NCBI GenBank assembly: GCA_025782395.1
Contig: JALGZD010000063.1
Coordinates: 1 to 59,891, forward strand
DNA: 59,891 nt
Origin: a bacterium
GTDB taxonomy: Bacteria; Joyebacterota; Joyebacteria; Joyebacterales; Joyebacteraceae
Direction: 5' to 3'
Below are positions 25,839 to 35,911 of this stretch, piece by piece (within the stretch, counting starts at the first letter, position 1; each line of letters starts with the position of its first letter). The notes beneath the pieces were generated by a model. That model was not told the DNA's origin. It did not search any database and saw nothing but the letters and a program-made list of their open reading frames with translations. Position numbers and translations under genes: made by a program.

Positions 25839-28800
25839 ATGAGCACAAGACGGAAAATCGCTCTATTGAGCCTCGGCCTCGCGGCCGCGCTGTGGATCGT
25901 CTATTCTGCCATGCTCGTTGCTTTCTACGACATCACCTTCACCCAGGCCGTCATCACTGGAATAACGCCGCTGGGCTGGGTCTTTCGCCTCATTCTCACG
26001 GCCTTCACGCTCGGTATCGGGCTCCTGCTCAGCTACTTCGTCGAACAGCGGTCACGCACCGGGTTGAGCGCTCGCGTCATGGAGGCCCTGAGCGAACAGA
26101 CCAACTGCGGTTTTGTGGCCACCGATATCCACGGCACGATCACCTACATCAATGACTACTTCGCCGACGCACACGGGTATGAACCCGGTGAACTGACGGG
26201 GAAGAACGTCTCAATGCTGCAATCGAAGTTCCAGCCGTCCCAGACCCGGACCGTGCTGGACTCGCTCGCCACCGTGGGCGGTTTCAGCGCACTCGAGGTG
26301 CGGCACGTCCACAGATCGGGCTCGCTCTTCTCGATGCTCGTCAACGCAAGACTGCTGACCGACTCGAGTGGCAAGCCGGGTGTCATCACGATGACGGCGA
26401 CTGACCTCAGAGCGCATTTGGACGCTACCCACGCTCTCGAACACAGACGGGCGCTCGACCGCGCCGTCGCCGACTTCTCCCGCGCTCTCGTGCGGGACGT
26501 CTCTGTCGACATCGGGGAGATACTCAAGGACCTGGCGACCGCCCTCTCAGTCGACCGCGCCGGTATCTACAGGTTCCGCAACGAAGGCAGGATAGACAAA
26601 ACCCACGAGTGGAATCGCTATGACACATCCACGGCCGCTGAGAGCCAGCAGGATCTCGGTATCGCGCTCCTTCCCTGGTGCACGACCGAACTCCGCGCCG
26701 GGAGAAACGCCATCATCGAAGATGTCAGAAGCCTGCCGCAGGAGGCTGAGACCGACCAGGGAACGTTCGACATGTTGGGCGTGCGGTCGGCGCTGATGGT
26801 ACCCATCCACTCCGCAACGGAAGTGATCGGTTTTCTCTCGTTCGACCAGGCCTCTTCAATGAGAACCCCTCCGCCCGAGGACCTGGGACCGATAGCGGCG
26901 GCAGCGGAGATGCTGGCGGCGGCTCTTCTCCGATTCGAGGCAGTCGAAAAGATGAAGATCGCGCGCGATCGCGCCCAGGGCTACCTCGATCTGGCCGAGG
27001 CGACATTCGTCGCTTTGGGACGCGACGGCCGGGTCACGATGATAAACACCCGCGGCTGCGAGATGCTGGAGTCGAGCGAGGACGAGATAGTCGGGCAGAA
27101 CTGGTTTGATCGATTCTTGCCGGAGGACGTCCACGAGCAGACGAGAGAGGTATTTGAGCAGCTCATGGATGGCAAAGCCGCAGCTGTAGAGCACTACGAG
27201 AACAAGATACTGACGGCCAATGGCAACATCCGCGTGGTGGCCTGGCACAATACGATGATGTATGACGCTGACGGGCACGTTGCGGGAACTCTCAGCTCCG
27301 GCATGGATGTTACCGAAACGAGGCGTGCCGAAGCAATGCAGCAGGTCGCCTACGCAGTCGCGAGCGCTGCGCACACAACGCAGGACATGAACGAGCTTTA
27401 CGAGACGATCCACAGGGAATTGGGCAAGGTCCTGAACACCGAGAATTTCTTCATCGCGCAATACGACAGCGACACCGACACAATCACCCTTCCCTACTTT
27501 GTGGACCAGCACGACCAGAGTATCTACGGGTCGTTCCCGGCAGGAAGGAGCCTCACCGCCAACGTCATACACAATGACAGGCCGCTCCTGCTCGACCGGA
27601 CCACGGGCGACGTCATGGTGGCAAGCGGAGAGGTCGACATGATCGGAACTCCCAGCGACATCTGGCTGGGAGTTCCGCTCCACGCCCGAGGCGAGGTCAT
27701 CGGCGCGATCGTGGTCCAGAGCTACGATAACGAGGACGAGTTCGATGAGAATGATCTGGAGATGCTCAAGTTCGTGTCCGGGCAGATCGGCACTTCGATC
27801 GAACGGCGGCGGGCCGATGATCAGCTGCGCTTCTTGAGTTCGATCCCGACCCAGGTGTCCGACGGTATCATGGTGATGGACCTCGATTTCAAGATCACGT
27901 ACGTCAACAGGGCGGCCGAGCTGATCTACGGCTACGACCGGGATGAGCTCCTGGGCCTGGTTCCCGACACTCTCAATGCAGAACCCTCTGCATCCGACAT
28001 CCATGCAGAAATGGTCGAGGCCGTGACCTCCGGCGGAATCTGGCACGGAGTCCACCTCAACAGACGTCTCGATGGCACAACGTTCGACTGCGAGATGACG
28101 GTTTCACCGATGACGGATCCCGGTGGCAAGCCGTCCTCGTACGTTCTGATTCTGAGAGACATCACTGACCGGAAGCGAGCCGAGAAGCTGCTCCACGCTG
28201 TGAATTCGACAGCGCTTGCGATGGCTCGCGCGTTGACACCGGAGCAGGTTCTCGACACGGCTGCCACCTCGCTTGGGGATCTGAACGCCTGCACCAGAGC
28301 CCTGATGCTGGACGATTCGACCGAAGCAGCGATGCTCATAGAACCCCTGCCGGCGAAGTCCACGACCTCCCACGACGAGCTCGACAGCGACGGAGCGCCG
28401 TCCTCCGTGGGCGGTTCGAGTGAGATCATTGGCCCCGTGGGAATCCGTATCCGCATGCAGGAGTTCGGTCCGTCGCGGATCGCGCTCCTCGAGGGACACA
28501 GCGTCTTCATCGAGGACGCACTGAGCGTCATCGGGGACTCGTTCAGAGATACAGCCACGCGCCCATCAGGTGCGGGTTGCGATGAGAAGGCCAAGCATCT
28601 CATCGCGGCTCCACTTGTCGCCGAGGGAGAGATGTTCGGCGCTCTGGTGGTACTGTCGTCCGATCTCCGAAGAACCGATGTGGCAATCCTGACGGCGCTT
28701 GCGAACCAGATAGCGGCGTCGTGGCGGAAGGTCAACATCCTCGGTGAGCTCGAGAAGAGCCTGCTGGATCTCTCCGAAGCTCAGGGGCAACTCTTGCAGG

Positions 28801-29933
28801 CACAGAAGATGGAGGCCGTCGGACGGCTCGCGGGAGGCGTCGCTCACGACTTTAACAACCTCCTTACCGCCATCACCGGGTACTCGGATCTTGCACTTGC
28901 GAAGATGGAAGACGACAGCCCGCTCAGATCCTACATCAGCGAGGTCAAGAAGGGTGCCGACCGAGCAGCCAACCTCACAGGTCAGCTGCTTGCGTTCAGC
29001 CGCAGGCAGCCGCTCGAACCGAAGATCGTGGACCCAGGCAGCATCATCGCGGACCTCGAGAAGATGATGAACCGGCTCATCGGAGAGGACATCGCACTCC
29101 AAACGGCCATTGCCGACGGGCTCCCCCGCATCAAGGCGGACACTGGGCAGATCGAGCAGGTGCTCATCAACATGGTCGTCAACGCGCGCGATGCAATGCC
29201 ACACGGAGGGCGTCTGACCGTGAGCGCCAAGTGCGTCCACGTCAAAGAGGGCGAGTGCCCATCCCGGGGCGAGTGCCCATCCGGAGACTACATCCGCATC
29301 TCGATCACGGATTCCGGATCCGGCATATCCCCCGAGGTCAGGGACAGGATCTTCGAGCCGTTCTTCACAACCAAGGGACGCGGCAAGGGCACGGGCCTCG
29401 GGCTTGCGGGCGCCTACGGTATCATCCGTCAGCACGAGGGATGGATCGACGTTGAGTCGGAGGTCGGCCACGGCACAGCTTTCCACATCTACATCCCGAC
29501 AACGGACGCCGAACGCGACGTTCCGCTGGAGGATGTGCCCCAAGAGACGGCACAATCAGGACGCGGTGAACGCATCCTGCTCGTAGAGGACGAACCTTCG
29601 GTGAGGGAGTTCGCAGTGGGTGCGCTGGAGGACAACGGCTATCACATCGTTGCCGCCGAAAGCGCAGAGCAGGCACTTGAGCTGTTCGACCGGGAAGAAG
29701 GAGGATTTGATCTCGTCTTCAGTGACGTCGTCCTGCCCGGCAAGAGCGGTGTTGTGCTTGTGGACGAGCTTCTGACTCGCGCCCCGGATCTCGGCGTCCT
29801 TCTGAGCAGCGGCTACACGGACCAGAAGTCACAGTGGCCGCAGATCCGCGACCGCGGGTACGCGTTCCTCCAGAAGCCATACGAGCTCAAGAGCCTGCTC
29901 GAAACCATCCGGAAGTGCATCGATCCGAACTAA
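25839..29933 (+). CDS. Hybrid sensor histidine kinase with three PAS/GAF pairs and a receiver
   Basis: A 1364-residue membrane kinase. Two N-terminal transmembrane helices (about 7-29 and 45-66) are followed by PAS (about 85-195), GAF (205-380), PAS (385-500), GAF (505-660), PAS (665-790), GAF (795-985), HisKA with His1003 in [19 protein letters not shown], HATPase ([20 protein letters not shown]) and a C-terminal receiver with Asp1296 in [13 protein letters not shown]. No output domain is present, so phosphate is probably passed to an unlinked regulator. ATG 25839 follows GGAG. An 18-bp in-frame tandem duplication ([12 protein letters not shown]) lies in the ATPase domain. Its end faces a C25 peptidase gene 15 bases away. 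Domain limits are by eye. Confidence 0.93.
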   Translation: MSTRRKIALLSLGLAAALWIVYSAMLVAFYDITFTQAVITGITPLGWVFRLILTAFTLGIGLLLSYFVEQRSRTGLSARVMEALSEQTNCGFVATDIHGTITYINDYFADAHGYEPGELTGKNVSMLQSKFQPSQTRTVLDSLATVGGFSALEVRHVHRSGSLFSMLVNARLLTDSSGKPGVITMTATDLRAHLDATHALEHRRALDRAVADFSRALVRDVSVDIGEILKDLATALSVDRAGIYRFRNEGRIDKTHEWNRYDTSTAAESQQDLGIALLPWCTTELRAGRNAIIEDVRSLPQEAETDQGTFDMLGVRSALMVPIHSATEVIGFLSFDQASSMRTPPPEDLGPIAAAAEMLAAALLRFEAVEKMKIARDRAQGYLDLAEATFVALGRDGRVTMINTRGCEMLESSEDEIVGQNWFDRFLPEDVHEQTREVFEQLMDGKAAAVEHYENKILTANGNIRVVAWHNTMMYDADGHVAGTLSSGMDVTETRRAEAMQQVAYAVASAAHTTQDMNELYETIHRELGKVLNTENFFIAQYDSDTDTITLPYFVDQHDQSIYGSFPAGRSLTANVIHNDRPLLLDRTTGDVMVASGEVDMIGTPSDIWLGVPLHARGEVIGAIVVQSYDNEDEFDENDLEMLKFVSGQIGTSIERRRADDQLRFLSSIPTQVSDGIMVMDLDFKITYVNRAAELIYGYDRDELLGLVPDTLNAEPSASDIHAEMVEAVTSGGIWHGVHLNRRLDGTTFDCEMTVSPMTDPGGKPSSYVLILRDITDRKRAEKLLHAVNSTALAMARALTPEQVLDTAATSLGDLNACTRALMLDDSTEAAMLIEPLPAKSTTSHDELDSDGAPSSVGGSSEIIGPVGIRIRMQEFGPSRIALLEGHSVFIEDALSVIGDSFRDTATRPSGAGCDEKAKHLIAAPLVAEGEMFGALVVLSSDLRRTDVAILTALANQIAASWRKVNILGELEKSLLDLSEAQGQLLQAQKMEAVGRLAGGVAHDFNNLLTAITGYSDLALAKMEDDSPLRSYISEVKKGADRAANLTGQLLAFSRRQPLEPKIVDPGSIIADLEKMMNRLIGEDIALQTAIADGLPRIKADTGQIEQVLINMVVNARDAMPHGGRLTVSAKCVHVKEGECPSRGECPSGDYIRISITDSGSGISPEVRDRIFEPFFTTKGRGKGTGLGLAGAYGIIRQHEGWIDVESEVGHGTAFHIYIPTTDAERDVPLEDVPQETAQSGRGERILLVEDEPSVREFAVGALEDNGYHIVAAESAEQALELFDREEGGFDLVFSDVVLPGKSGVVLVDELLTRAPDLGVLLSSGYTDQKSQWPQIRDRGYAFLQKPYELKSLLETIRKCIDPN

Positions 29934-29948
29934 CGCCTGCGGATGCGC

Positions 29949-32294
29949 CTACTTCAGAAGCACCATCGATCTCTTCTCAGAGAACTCTCCTGCCTCCATT
30001 CCGAAGAAATAGACGCCGCTCGCAACCGTCCGCCCGAGATCGTCTCGACCGTCCCAGATCACGCTGTGCCAGCCGGAATCCTCAAGGCGATCGGCGAGCG
30101 TGCGAACCAGCGCGCCCGAGACGTCATACACCCGCACACTGACGTGCGTGTGCTCAGGAAGCGCATAGCGGATCGCCGTCACGGGATTGAACGGATTCGG
30201 CTCATTCTGTGCCAGAATGAAGCGTCCGGAGATTCCCGCTTCGGGATCGTCCGGCACGCCTGTTGACGTACTCGTGGCAGTAGTTTCACTGTGATAGAAA
30301 TCGTGCTTCGTCACCGTGACATCGAGCGTTCCGGGCGACGCGATCGGTGGCGTGAGAGGAATCGAAATGAACCCGGCGGCGTCCGTGTAGGAGGCTTCCG
30401 TGACACCGTCGTCGGCCTTCTCGACGTGTACGAGCGCGTACTCAACTGGATCGCCTCCTGACACGTTCACCGTGACGTCGAAGCTCGTAGCTCCGACCGG
30501 CACTTCGGCGGCGTGACTCACGTCGAAGGTGGCCGGCACGTCCGTCCAGATATCGACTGATGGATCGCCGAGAATGTTGTACATCTCAAAATACCTGTGG
30601 GTGCTTCCACCGCCGCTGTAGTGCTGATAGAGGTGGTAGAGTGCCCGATGACTGATCCCGCAGGCCCAGGTATAGCCTTCACCGAAGCAAGCTTCGAAGG
30701 CCCCCTTCTCGAGAACGTCGTCCTGATCCCAGTACGATGTCGCGGAGGATCCCCAGAACACGAGGGCGCCCTTCCCCGAAGCGTTGATCCATGTCTCGCC
30801 GAAGCACGATGAGCTGTACAGTCCGGTCAAACAGGAGTAACTGTGAACGAGCGGAAGCATCTCCTCGTTGGTGAGGTTGTTGACGTCCGTAGCGGTGAAC
30901 CGCGGACCGTCGTCCCAGTAGGTCACTGATCCGTGACCGGAGAAGATGCCGAGCGACCGACCGTCGTTGAAAGCATCCCTGACTTGCTGGGTGGTTGCAT
31001 GGTACGTATGGCAGTAAAGCCTCTGCGAATAGTACCCCAACCTGTCGAGGTACTGTCGGATGACGTAGTCGTGCGTACCCTCCGAGACCTCGTAGTTGTC
31101 GTTGGATGCCATGAAGACGGCCTTCTTGATCCAGGCGGTCCCACTCGAGAGATTGAACTTCTCGTAGTCGACGGTCTTGTCGACAAGGTTCGTGACCTGG
31201 AAAGCCGTCGTGCAGGAGAACCTCCCGATCCAGATGTCAGGCTGCCAGTCGAATTCCCCATCCATGGTCACGTAGTAGAGGTCGGTCGACGGGTTGCTCG
31301 ACTCTGTGCCGACCCAGTGACTGACGTAACCGGTGTCTCCGACCAGGAGGACGAAAGTCGGGGGCACGTCCCAGTTGTCGTATGCATCCTGGATGTAGGC
31401 CTTGATGTTCTCCTTGGTATTGCCGCCGGGAATGTCCGATGTCCGGACGACCGTCACATCAAAGCCCTTCTGCAACTTCCAGTCGGCCAGCGGCTGGATG
31501 GCATCATAAAAACTGTCATGGGTGACGATGAGATAACCTATCGGAAGTGGGATTGTATAGCGGCCCGCGAAGTCGGCGTGATTCACGAACATGTCCGACG
31601 CCAGCTTCTCGGAGTAGCGGTTGTTGTACCTCTCGATGAGTCGCCGCGTCTCCGAGAGATCTCCGCCGGTGAACTCGACCTCGAGCGTGATCCGCGTGCA
31701 GTACTCGATCTCACCCAGAACCGGGCTGTATCTGACCGGATTCATCTCAAGCAGCACGAAGTTGTGACCACGTACCGTCCCCCCCTCACCGATACGGGCG
31801 AGAGCAGCGGGCATGAAGGAAGAACCCGCGTAGTACTCCTCGGAGAACGCGAAGTCGGCATCCGCGACGGCTCCCGGGATCTTCTCGATGGGTGCCTGGA
31901 GGGGAAACAACCGGTGATCAATTCCCAGCGAAGTGAGCGTGGCCGTGCGCGTCTCTGCATCCAGCACCCGAACCGTCGCCTCAGCCCCGCACGGAACCTC
32001 CACGAGTTCGCGGATCGCCGGAAGCGCAGCCTCACTGACCACTGCGGTCGAACCGTAGCCGGGGAGACGCAAGTAAGCGTAAATACCGCCGTCCGTTGTC
32101 ATCTCCTCAGCATTCACCCCGGAGATCTCGATCTCGAGCACAACGTGATTCATATCGGAGGCAACTACGCTGACCAGCGGCGGCGACTCCGACCCGCCAT
32201 CGAAGGCGATCCACCGGCCGCCATCGGCGAACGAAACAGAAACAAGAAGGGCGAGCATAGCTATCGTGAGAAGGAACCCATTCGCGAGCTTCAT
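29949..32294 (-). CDS. Secreted C25 (gingipain-like) cysteine peptidase with FlgD-like sorting domain
   Basis: A 781-residue exported protease. ATG 32294 follows GGGGGAAAG and opens a signal peptide (LLTIAMLALLVSVSFA). A propeptide-like region leads to the caspase-fold C25 domain. The catalytic dyad is probably His454 in FSGHGSVTYWDD and Cys488 in VHSYSCLTGLYSSS. After an Ig-like segment comes a C-terminal module with NEPNPFNPVTAIRYALP, VYDVSGALVRTL, WDGRDDLGRTVASGVYF and the tail MVLLK, as on type IX-like secretion cargo in the FCB group. No type IX secretion genes are in the window. It has its own consensus promoter. Confidence 0.92.
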   Translation of the reverse strand: MKLANGFLLTIAMLALLVSVSFADGGRWIAFDGGSESPPLVSVVASDMNHVVLEIEISGVNAEEMTTDGGIYAYLRLPGYGSTAVVSEAALPAIRELVEVPCGAEATVRVLDAETRTATLTSLGIDHRLFPLQAPIEKIPGAVADADFAFSEEYYAGSSFMPAALARIGEGGTVRGHNFVLLEMNPVRYSPVLGEIEYCTRITLEVEFTGGDLSETRRLIERYNNRYSEKLASDMFVNHADFAGRYTIPLPIGYLIVTHDSFYDAIQPLADWKLQKGFDVTVVRTSDIPGGNTKENIKAYIQDAYDNWDVPPTFVLLVGDTGYVSHWVGTESSNPSTDLYYVTMDGEFDWQPDIWIGRFSCTTAFQVTNLVDKTVDYEKFNLSSGTAWIKKAVFMASNDNYEVSEGTHDYVIRQYLDRLGYYSQRLYCHTYHATTQQVRDAFNDGRSLGIFSGHGSVTYWDDGPRFTATDVNNLTNEEMLPLVHSYSCLTGLYSSSCFGETWINASGKGALVFWGSSATSYWDQDDVLEKGAFEACFGEGYTWACGISHRALYHLYQHYSGGGSTHRYFEMYNILGDPSVDIWTDVPATFDVSHAAEVPVGATSFDVTVNVSGGDPVEYALVHVEKADDGVTEASYTDAAGFISIPLTPPIASPGTLDVTVTKHDFYHSETTATSTSTGVPDDPEAGISGRFILAQNEPNPFNPVTAIRYALPEHTHVSVRVYDVSGALVRTLADRLEDSGWHSVIWDGRDDLGRTVASGVYFFGMEAGEFSEKRSMVLLK

Positions 32295-32373
32295 TTCTTT
32301 CCCCCAATGGACGTGGCGAGCTTCAGGCTTGTCCTTCCGCCGTCCAGGCTCAGTCGGGACAAACCAATATAAT

Positions 32374-32402
32374 AGTTTAGCACATAAGTCTATATGTGTC
32401 AA
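32374..32402 (-). promoter_or_regulatory. Promoter of the C25 peptidase gene
   Basis: On the minus strand, TTGACA (32402-32397), a 17-base spacer and TAAACT (32379-32374), giving a leader of about 75 bases to ATG 32294. Confidence 0.75.
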
Positions 32403-32406
32403 CCAA

Positions 32407-32484
32407 TTGCACGGGGAGTGTGTAAGCTAAGCACAAATGTCCTCTGTAACTGCAAAGCGAAAATGTCCTCTTGCACGGGGAGTG
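32407..32484. repeat. Two interleaved direct-repeat pairs upstream of the C25 promoter
   Basis: TTGCACGGGGAGTG occurs at 32407-32420 and 32471-32484. Between them AAATGTCCTCT occurs at 32435-32445 and 32461-32471. No transposase or intact inverted repeat is present; it resembles the end of a lost insertion sequence or a regulatory repeat. Confidence 0.55.
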
Positions 32485-32546
32485 AAGTGGTGTTGTGAAC
32501 GTCCGGAGGCGACCGCGCCGGGCAGGTTATCCACTCACTGTCTCCC

Positions 32547-34202
32547 TCACGGCAGCGGCAGAATCTTTTCGTAGATCAGCCTTAGAGCATCCTTCCGAGG
32601 CCCCGAATCAACGGTCTCCCACGGGAACAGCTCGCCGGCATCGTACTCCCTTCCGGCGATCCGTTCAGCGTCCACGCCGGCCCGCTTGAGCGCTGCCTTC
32701 CACGGCACGCCCTGAACGGCAACCGCCACGATCGGACCCGCCAGCTCACGTCCGCCGCGGGCCAGCACAGCTTCTCTCCTCGCCTCCCGCGGCCCGGCGC
32801 TCGTGAACTGCACGCGCGGTTTCGCGGAAAGCAGACGGCGAACTGTAGCGAGCTTCTCGCGGAGCTCCCGCTCACCTGCCGCAGGCACCCACTGCAGCGG
32901 CGTTCTCGGCTTGGGCACGAATGGAGAGAGGCTGACGGTGATTCTGGTCCTGCCCTCGCGGGACGTCGCCGACTGAGCTCGCCGGACAAGTCCGGCTATC
33001 GCTTCCACATCCTCGTCCGTCTCACCCGGAAGCCCCAGCATAAAGTAGAGCCTCACCGTCTTCATCCCGGCGGCCGAGGCTGCAGCAACTGCACGGAGTA
33101 TCGCCGCGTCGCTCGTCCCCTTCCCTATTCGCCGGCGCAGCAGCTCTGTCCCGGCTTCGGGTGCGAGCGTAGCCGTTCTCACACCACAGTCGGCAAGGAG
33201 ACCGGCCAGCTCGGCGTCAACGCTCTCTATTCTCAGGGACGCTACGTTCACCTCGACACCCATCGAAAGAAGCTCACGGAGTATCCGGCGGATCTCCGGA
33301 TGGTCACCCAGCGACGCGCTTACCAGACCGATGCGCTTCGCGAACGGCAGAGCTCCTCGCACCCGTTCGATGACCTGCTCCGCTGATCTGTGTCGAACGG
33401 CGCCGTAGACGTGACCGGCGGCACAGAAGCGACATCCCCTGCGGCAACCGCGAGAGATCTCGATCAGGAACATGTTGCTGAAGTAGGCGTCGCGAGAGAG
33501 AACAATGCTCTCAGCGAGCTTGCCCGAGCCGCATGCACAGCGAACCGGCAGGGAAACACCCTCTTGAGGCGAGAAGCTCACCAGCCTGCCGGCTTCATCG
33601 CGCTCCACATCGATGAGAGCCGGAACGTAGATACCGGGCACTCGAGCAAGCGAACGGACGATTACCTCCCGCCCATTCCCGCGCTCTGCCAAGAGCGTTC
33701 TCAGAAACGGAGGAAGCAGCTCGTCGGCTTCGCCGACCAGCACCGCGTCAACGATCGGCGCAATGGGTTCCGCGTTGAGGTACGCACAGATGCCCCCGAA
33801 GACGACGAGGGGATCACGCTCTCCTCTCTCAGCGGCGAACGGCGCAATCCCGGCCGCGTCAAGCACGCGGACAACATTGAAATAGTCATCTTCAAACGAG
33901 ATGGAGAACGCGATGACGTCGAAATCGCCGAGTGGAGTTCCGGTCTCATAGCTTCTGCCCAAGCGCCCGGAGTTCTCGTCCCAGAAGACCCGCTCGCAGC
34001 GGACCGCGTCCTCTGAGATGAGAAGCCCGAGAGCGAAGTGGAAACCGAGATTGCTCATGCCGAGCGAGTAGTCGGCGGGATAGCAGAAAGCGACGGAGAG
34101 CTCTCGCCCTCCGCCGCTAATCGGTCTGGGTTGGTCCGTCAGCCACGTCTCCCGCCTGCCGTCGGCGGATCCGCCCTTGTGCCGACGCCGTCCGCGAGAC
34201 AT
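32547..34202 (-). CDS. B12-binding-like radical SAM protein of unknown function
   Basis: A 551-residue radical SAM enzyme. The N-terminal part (CYPADYSLGMSNLGFHFALG, then VVFGGICAYLNAEPIAPIVDAVLVGEAD in pieces) resembles the cobalamin-binding half of B12-dependent radical SAM proteins. The 4Fe-4S motif is SRGCRRGCRFCAAG (CxxxCxxC), followed by a TIM-barrel with APEAGTELLRRRIGKG and FMLGLPGETDED. It resembles the uncharacterised TIGR03960/YgiQ-like group. Its ATG shares one base with the stop of the TPR gene (TGATG), so it is coupled to the gene that follows ftsZ. Substrate unknown. Confidence 0.88.
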   Translation of the reverse strand: MSRGRRRHKGGSADGRRETWLTDQPRPISGGGRELSVAFCYPADYSLGMSNLGFHFALGLLISEDAVRCERVFWDENSGRLGRSYETGTPLGDFDVIAFSISFEDDYFNVVRVLDAAGIAPFAAERGERDPLVVFGGICAYLNAEPIAPIVDAVLVGEADELLPPFLRTLLAERGNGREVIVRSLARVPGIYVPALIDVERDEAGRLVSFSPQEGVSLPVRCACGSGKLAESIVLSRDAYFSNMFLIEISRGCRRGCRFCAAGHVYGAVRHRSAEQVIERVRGALPFAKRIGLVSASLGDHPEIRRILRELLSMGVEVNVASLRIESVDAELAGLLADCGVRTATLAPEAGTELLRRRIGKGTSDAAILRAVAAASAAGMKTVRLYFMLGLPGETDEDVEAIAGLVRRAQSATSREGRTRITVSLSPFVPKPRTPLQWVPAAGERELREKLATVRRLLSAKPRVQFTSAGPREARREAVLARGGRELAGPIVAVAVQGVPWKAALKRAGVDAERIAGREYDAGELFPWETVDSGPRKDALRLIYEKILPLP

Positions 34203-35863
34203 CAGAGTCTGATCTTCCTGAGCTCTCCATGACTCGGCGTCCAGTCTGAGAGCTGTGCTCTGGCTACGGGATTGCGGGAGTCGATTCTGAGCACTTCGCG
34301 GAATTGCTCGTCTGATTCATCGGCCCGGTCAACTCGTCTGTACGTGAGCCCCAGCGTCAGCCTGGCCTCCACGTAGTCTGAGTTGATCTCGACAGCCTTT
34401 TCGAGCTCATCTATGGCTTCATTGTACCGCTCGCTCGCAATGTAGCGGTCGGCCAGCTCACGGTGCAGATCCGCGTAGCCGGGCTTGAACTGAAGGGCCT
34501 TCGACAGATGCTCTATCGCTTCCTCCTCGCGTCCCAGAGCGGCCTTCGCCCTGCCCAAGTACGCGTGCGCCTCAGCATATTCGGGGTTGATGCTGACGGC
34601 ACGCTCCAGTTCGTCGGCGGCTTCCTTGTGCTTTCCACGGGCCATGTACGCCACGCCAAGGCCGCACCTCAGATCCGCGTAGTCTCCGTTCTGAGCAACC
34701 GCCATCTTGTAGCGCTCGATTGCCGCGTCGTAGTCGCCGCTCTCAAGAAGCACCTCCGCGGGTATCCCGGGCGCGTCGCTCCAGAACCCTGCGTCATCGA
34801 ATGCCAGCTTGAACGACGCAATGGCCTTCTCGGTCTCGCCCTCCGAGTGATATCCCATTCCAAGGTAGTAGTTGGCAAGTGAACAGGAGGGACACGCCTC
34901 GACGACCGGCAAGAGCTCCTCGCCCGATTCCTTCAGCATCCCGCGCTTGAAGTAGGCAATGCCCAGATAGCATTTGAGATCCCAGTAGTCCGGTTTCAGT
35001 TCGACCGCGCGCTTGAGGCTTTCTGCAGCATCCCGATAGCGACCGGCTTTGAGACAGAATACACCCCGGTAGAAGAGCGCATCGACATAGTTGGGATTGA
35101 TGTTGAGTGCCTCATCCAGCTCAGTCACTGCCCCGTCGTAGCGCTCGAGCTCGCCGTACGCTATCGCCAGACGAGCTCGGATATCGGGGTACTTCGGCTT
35201 GAGTTTGATTGCGCGCTCGAACCCTCGCGCTGCCTCCTCCACCTGCCCTGTGTTGTAGGCGGTGATGGCATCATTGAGGAGTGTTCGGAACTCCTCCTTC
35301 CCGACTGTCGCTCCCCGAAGCTCCTCGAAGGGAGGACTCAGAAATCGTTCATAGGCCTCCGTGAGGTGCGGCGTTTCCGGAACCGGGATATCCAGCCCCA
35401 GCTTCATCGCCTTCTCGAAGGCCCGCACGGCATCTTCGTGCCGCCCGCCTTCCGAGAGCGTTATGGCCAGATAGCAATACGCTTCCATGTAGTCAGGGTT
35501 GATCTCGACGGCACGCTGCAGGGATTCCACTGCCTCCTCGAAGCGCTTCTGCCTCTCGCAGATCATTCCGAGATAGTAGTGGAGATCGGGGTAGCGGTTG
35601 TTCTCCTCCACGGCCTTTCGGAACTCTTTCTCCGCCTCCTCCGGATTCCCCTGCTTGTAGAACGTGAAACCGAGATGCGCGTGCGTCTCTGCGGCGTAGA
35701 ACATGCCGAGCTGATAGTAGGGATCGGACTTGTTCGTAGTCTCCGCGATGACGCGTTCGAATTCCACGACGGCGCTATCGTAGTCGCCGCGGTTGTAGTA
35801 CTCGATTCCCTTGTTGTAGTGATCGCTCTCACCTAGTCCGAACAGCTTGGTGAAGAGTGACAC
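34202..35863 (-). CDS. Long tetratricopeptide repeat protein
   Basis: A 553-residue soluble protein built of about fourteen TPR units, some with the hallmark spacing of Trp/Leu-Gly-Tyr-Ala-Pro positions (ALNINPNYVDALFYRG; AVSINPEYAEAHAYLG; AVEINSDYVEARLTLG). There is no signal peptide. GTG 35863 follows GAGGAGGAAA and encodes MSLFTKLFGLGES. It lies 48 bases downstream of ftsZ in the same direction, which suggests, but does not prove, a scaffold role in division. Confidence 0.9.
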   Translation of the reverse strand: MSLFTKLFGLGESDHYNKGIEYYNRGDYDSAVVEFERVIAETTNKSDPYYQLGMFYAAETHAHLGFTFYKQGNPEEAEKEFRKAVEENNRYPDLHYYLGMICERQKRFEEAVESLQRAVEINPDYMEAYCYLAITLSEGGRHEDAVRAFEKAMKLGLDIPVPETPHLTEAYERFLSPPFEELRGATVGKEEFRTLLNDAITAYNTGQVEEAARGFERAIKLKPKYPDIRARLAIAYGELERYDGAVTELDEALNINPNYVDALFYRGVFCLKAGRYRDAAESLKRAVELKPDYWDLKCYLGIAYFKRGMLKESGEELLPVVEACPSCSLANYYLGMGYHSEGETEKAIASFKLAFDDAGFWSDAPGIPAEVLLESGDYDAAIERYKMAVAQNGDYADLRCGLGVAYMARGKHKEAADELERAVSINPEYAEAHAYLGRAKAALGREEEAIEHLSKALQFKPGYADLHRELADRYIASERYNEAIDELEKAVEINSDYVEARLTLGLTYRRVDRADESDEQFREVLRIDSRNPVARAQLSDWTPSHGELRKIRL

Positions 35864-35911
35864 GGCTTTCCTCCTCGCTCAACATGTGCTATCCGCACGA
35901 ACTCATTATAC

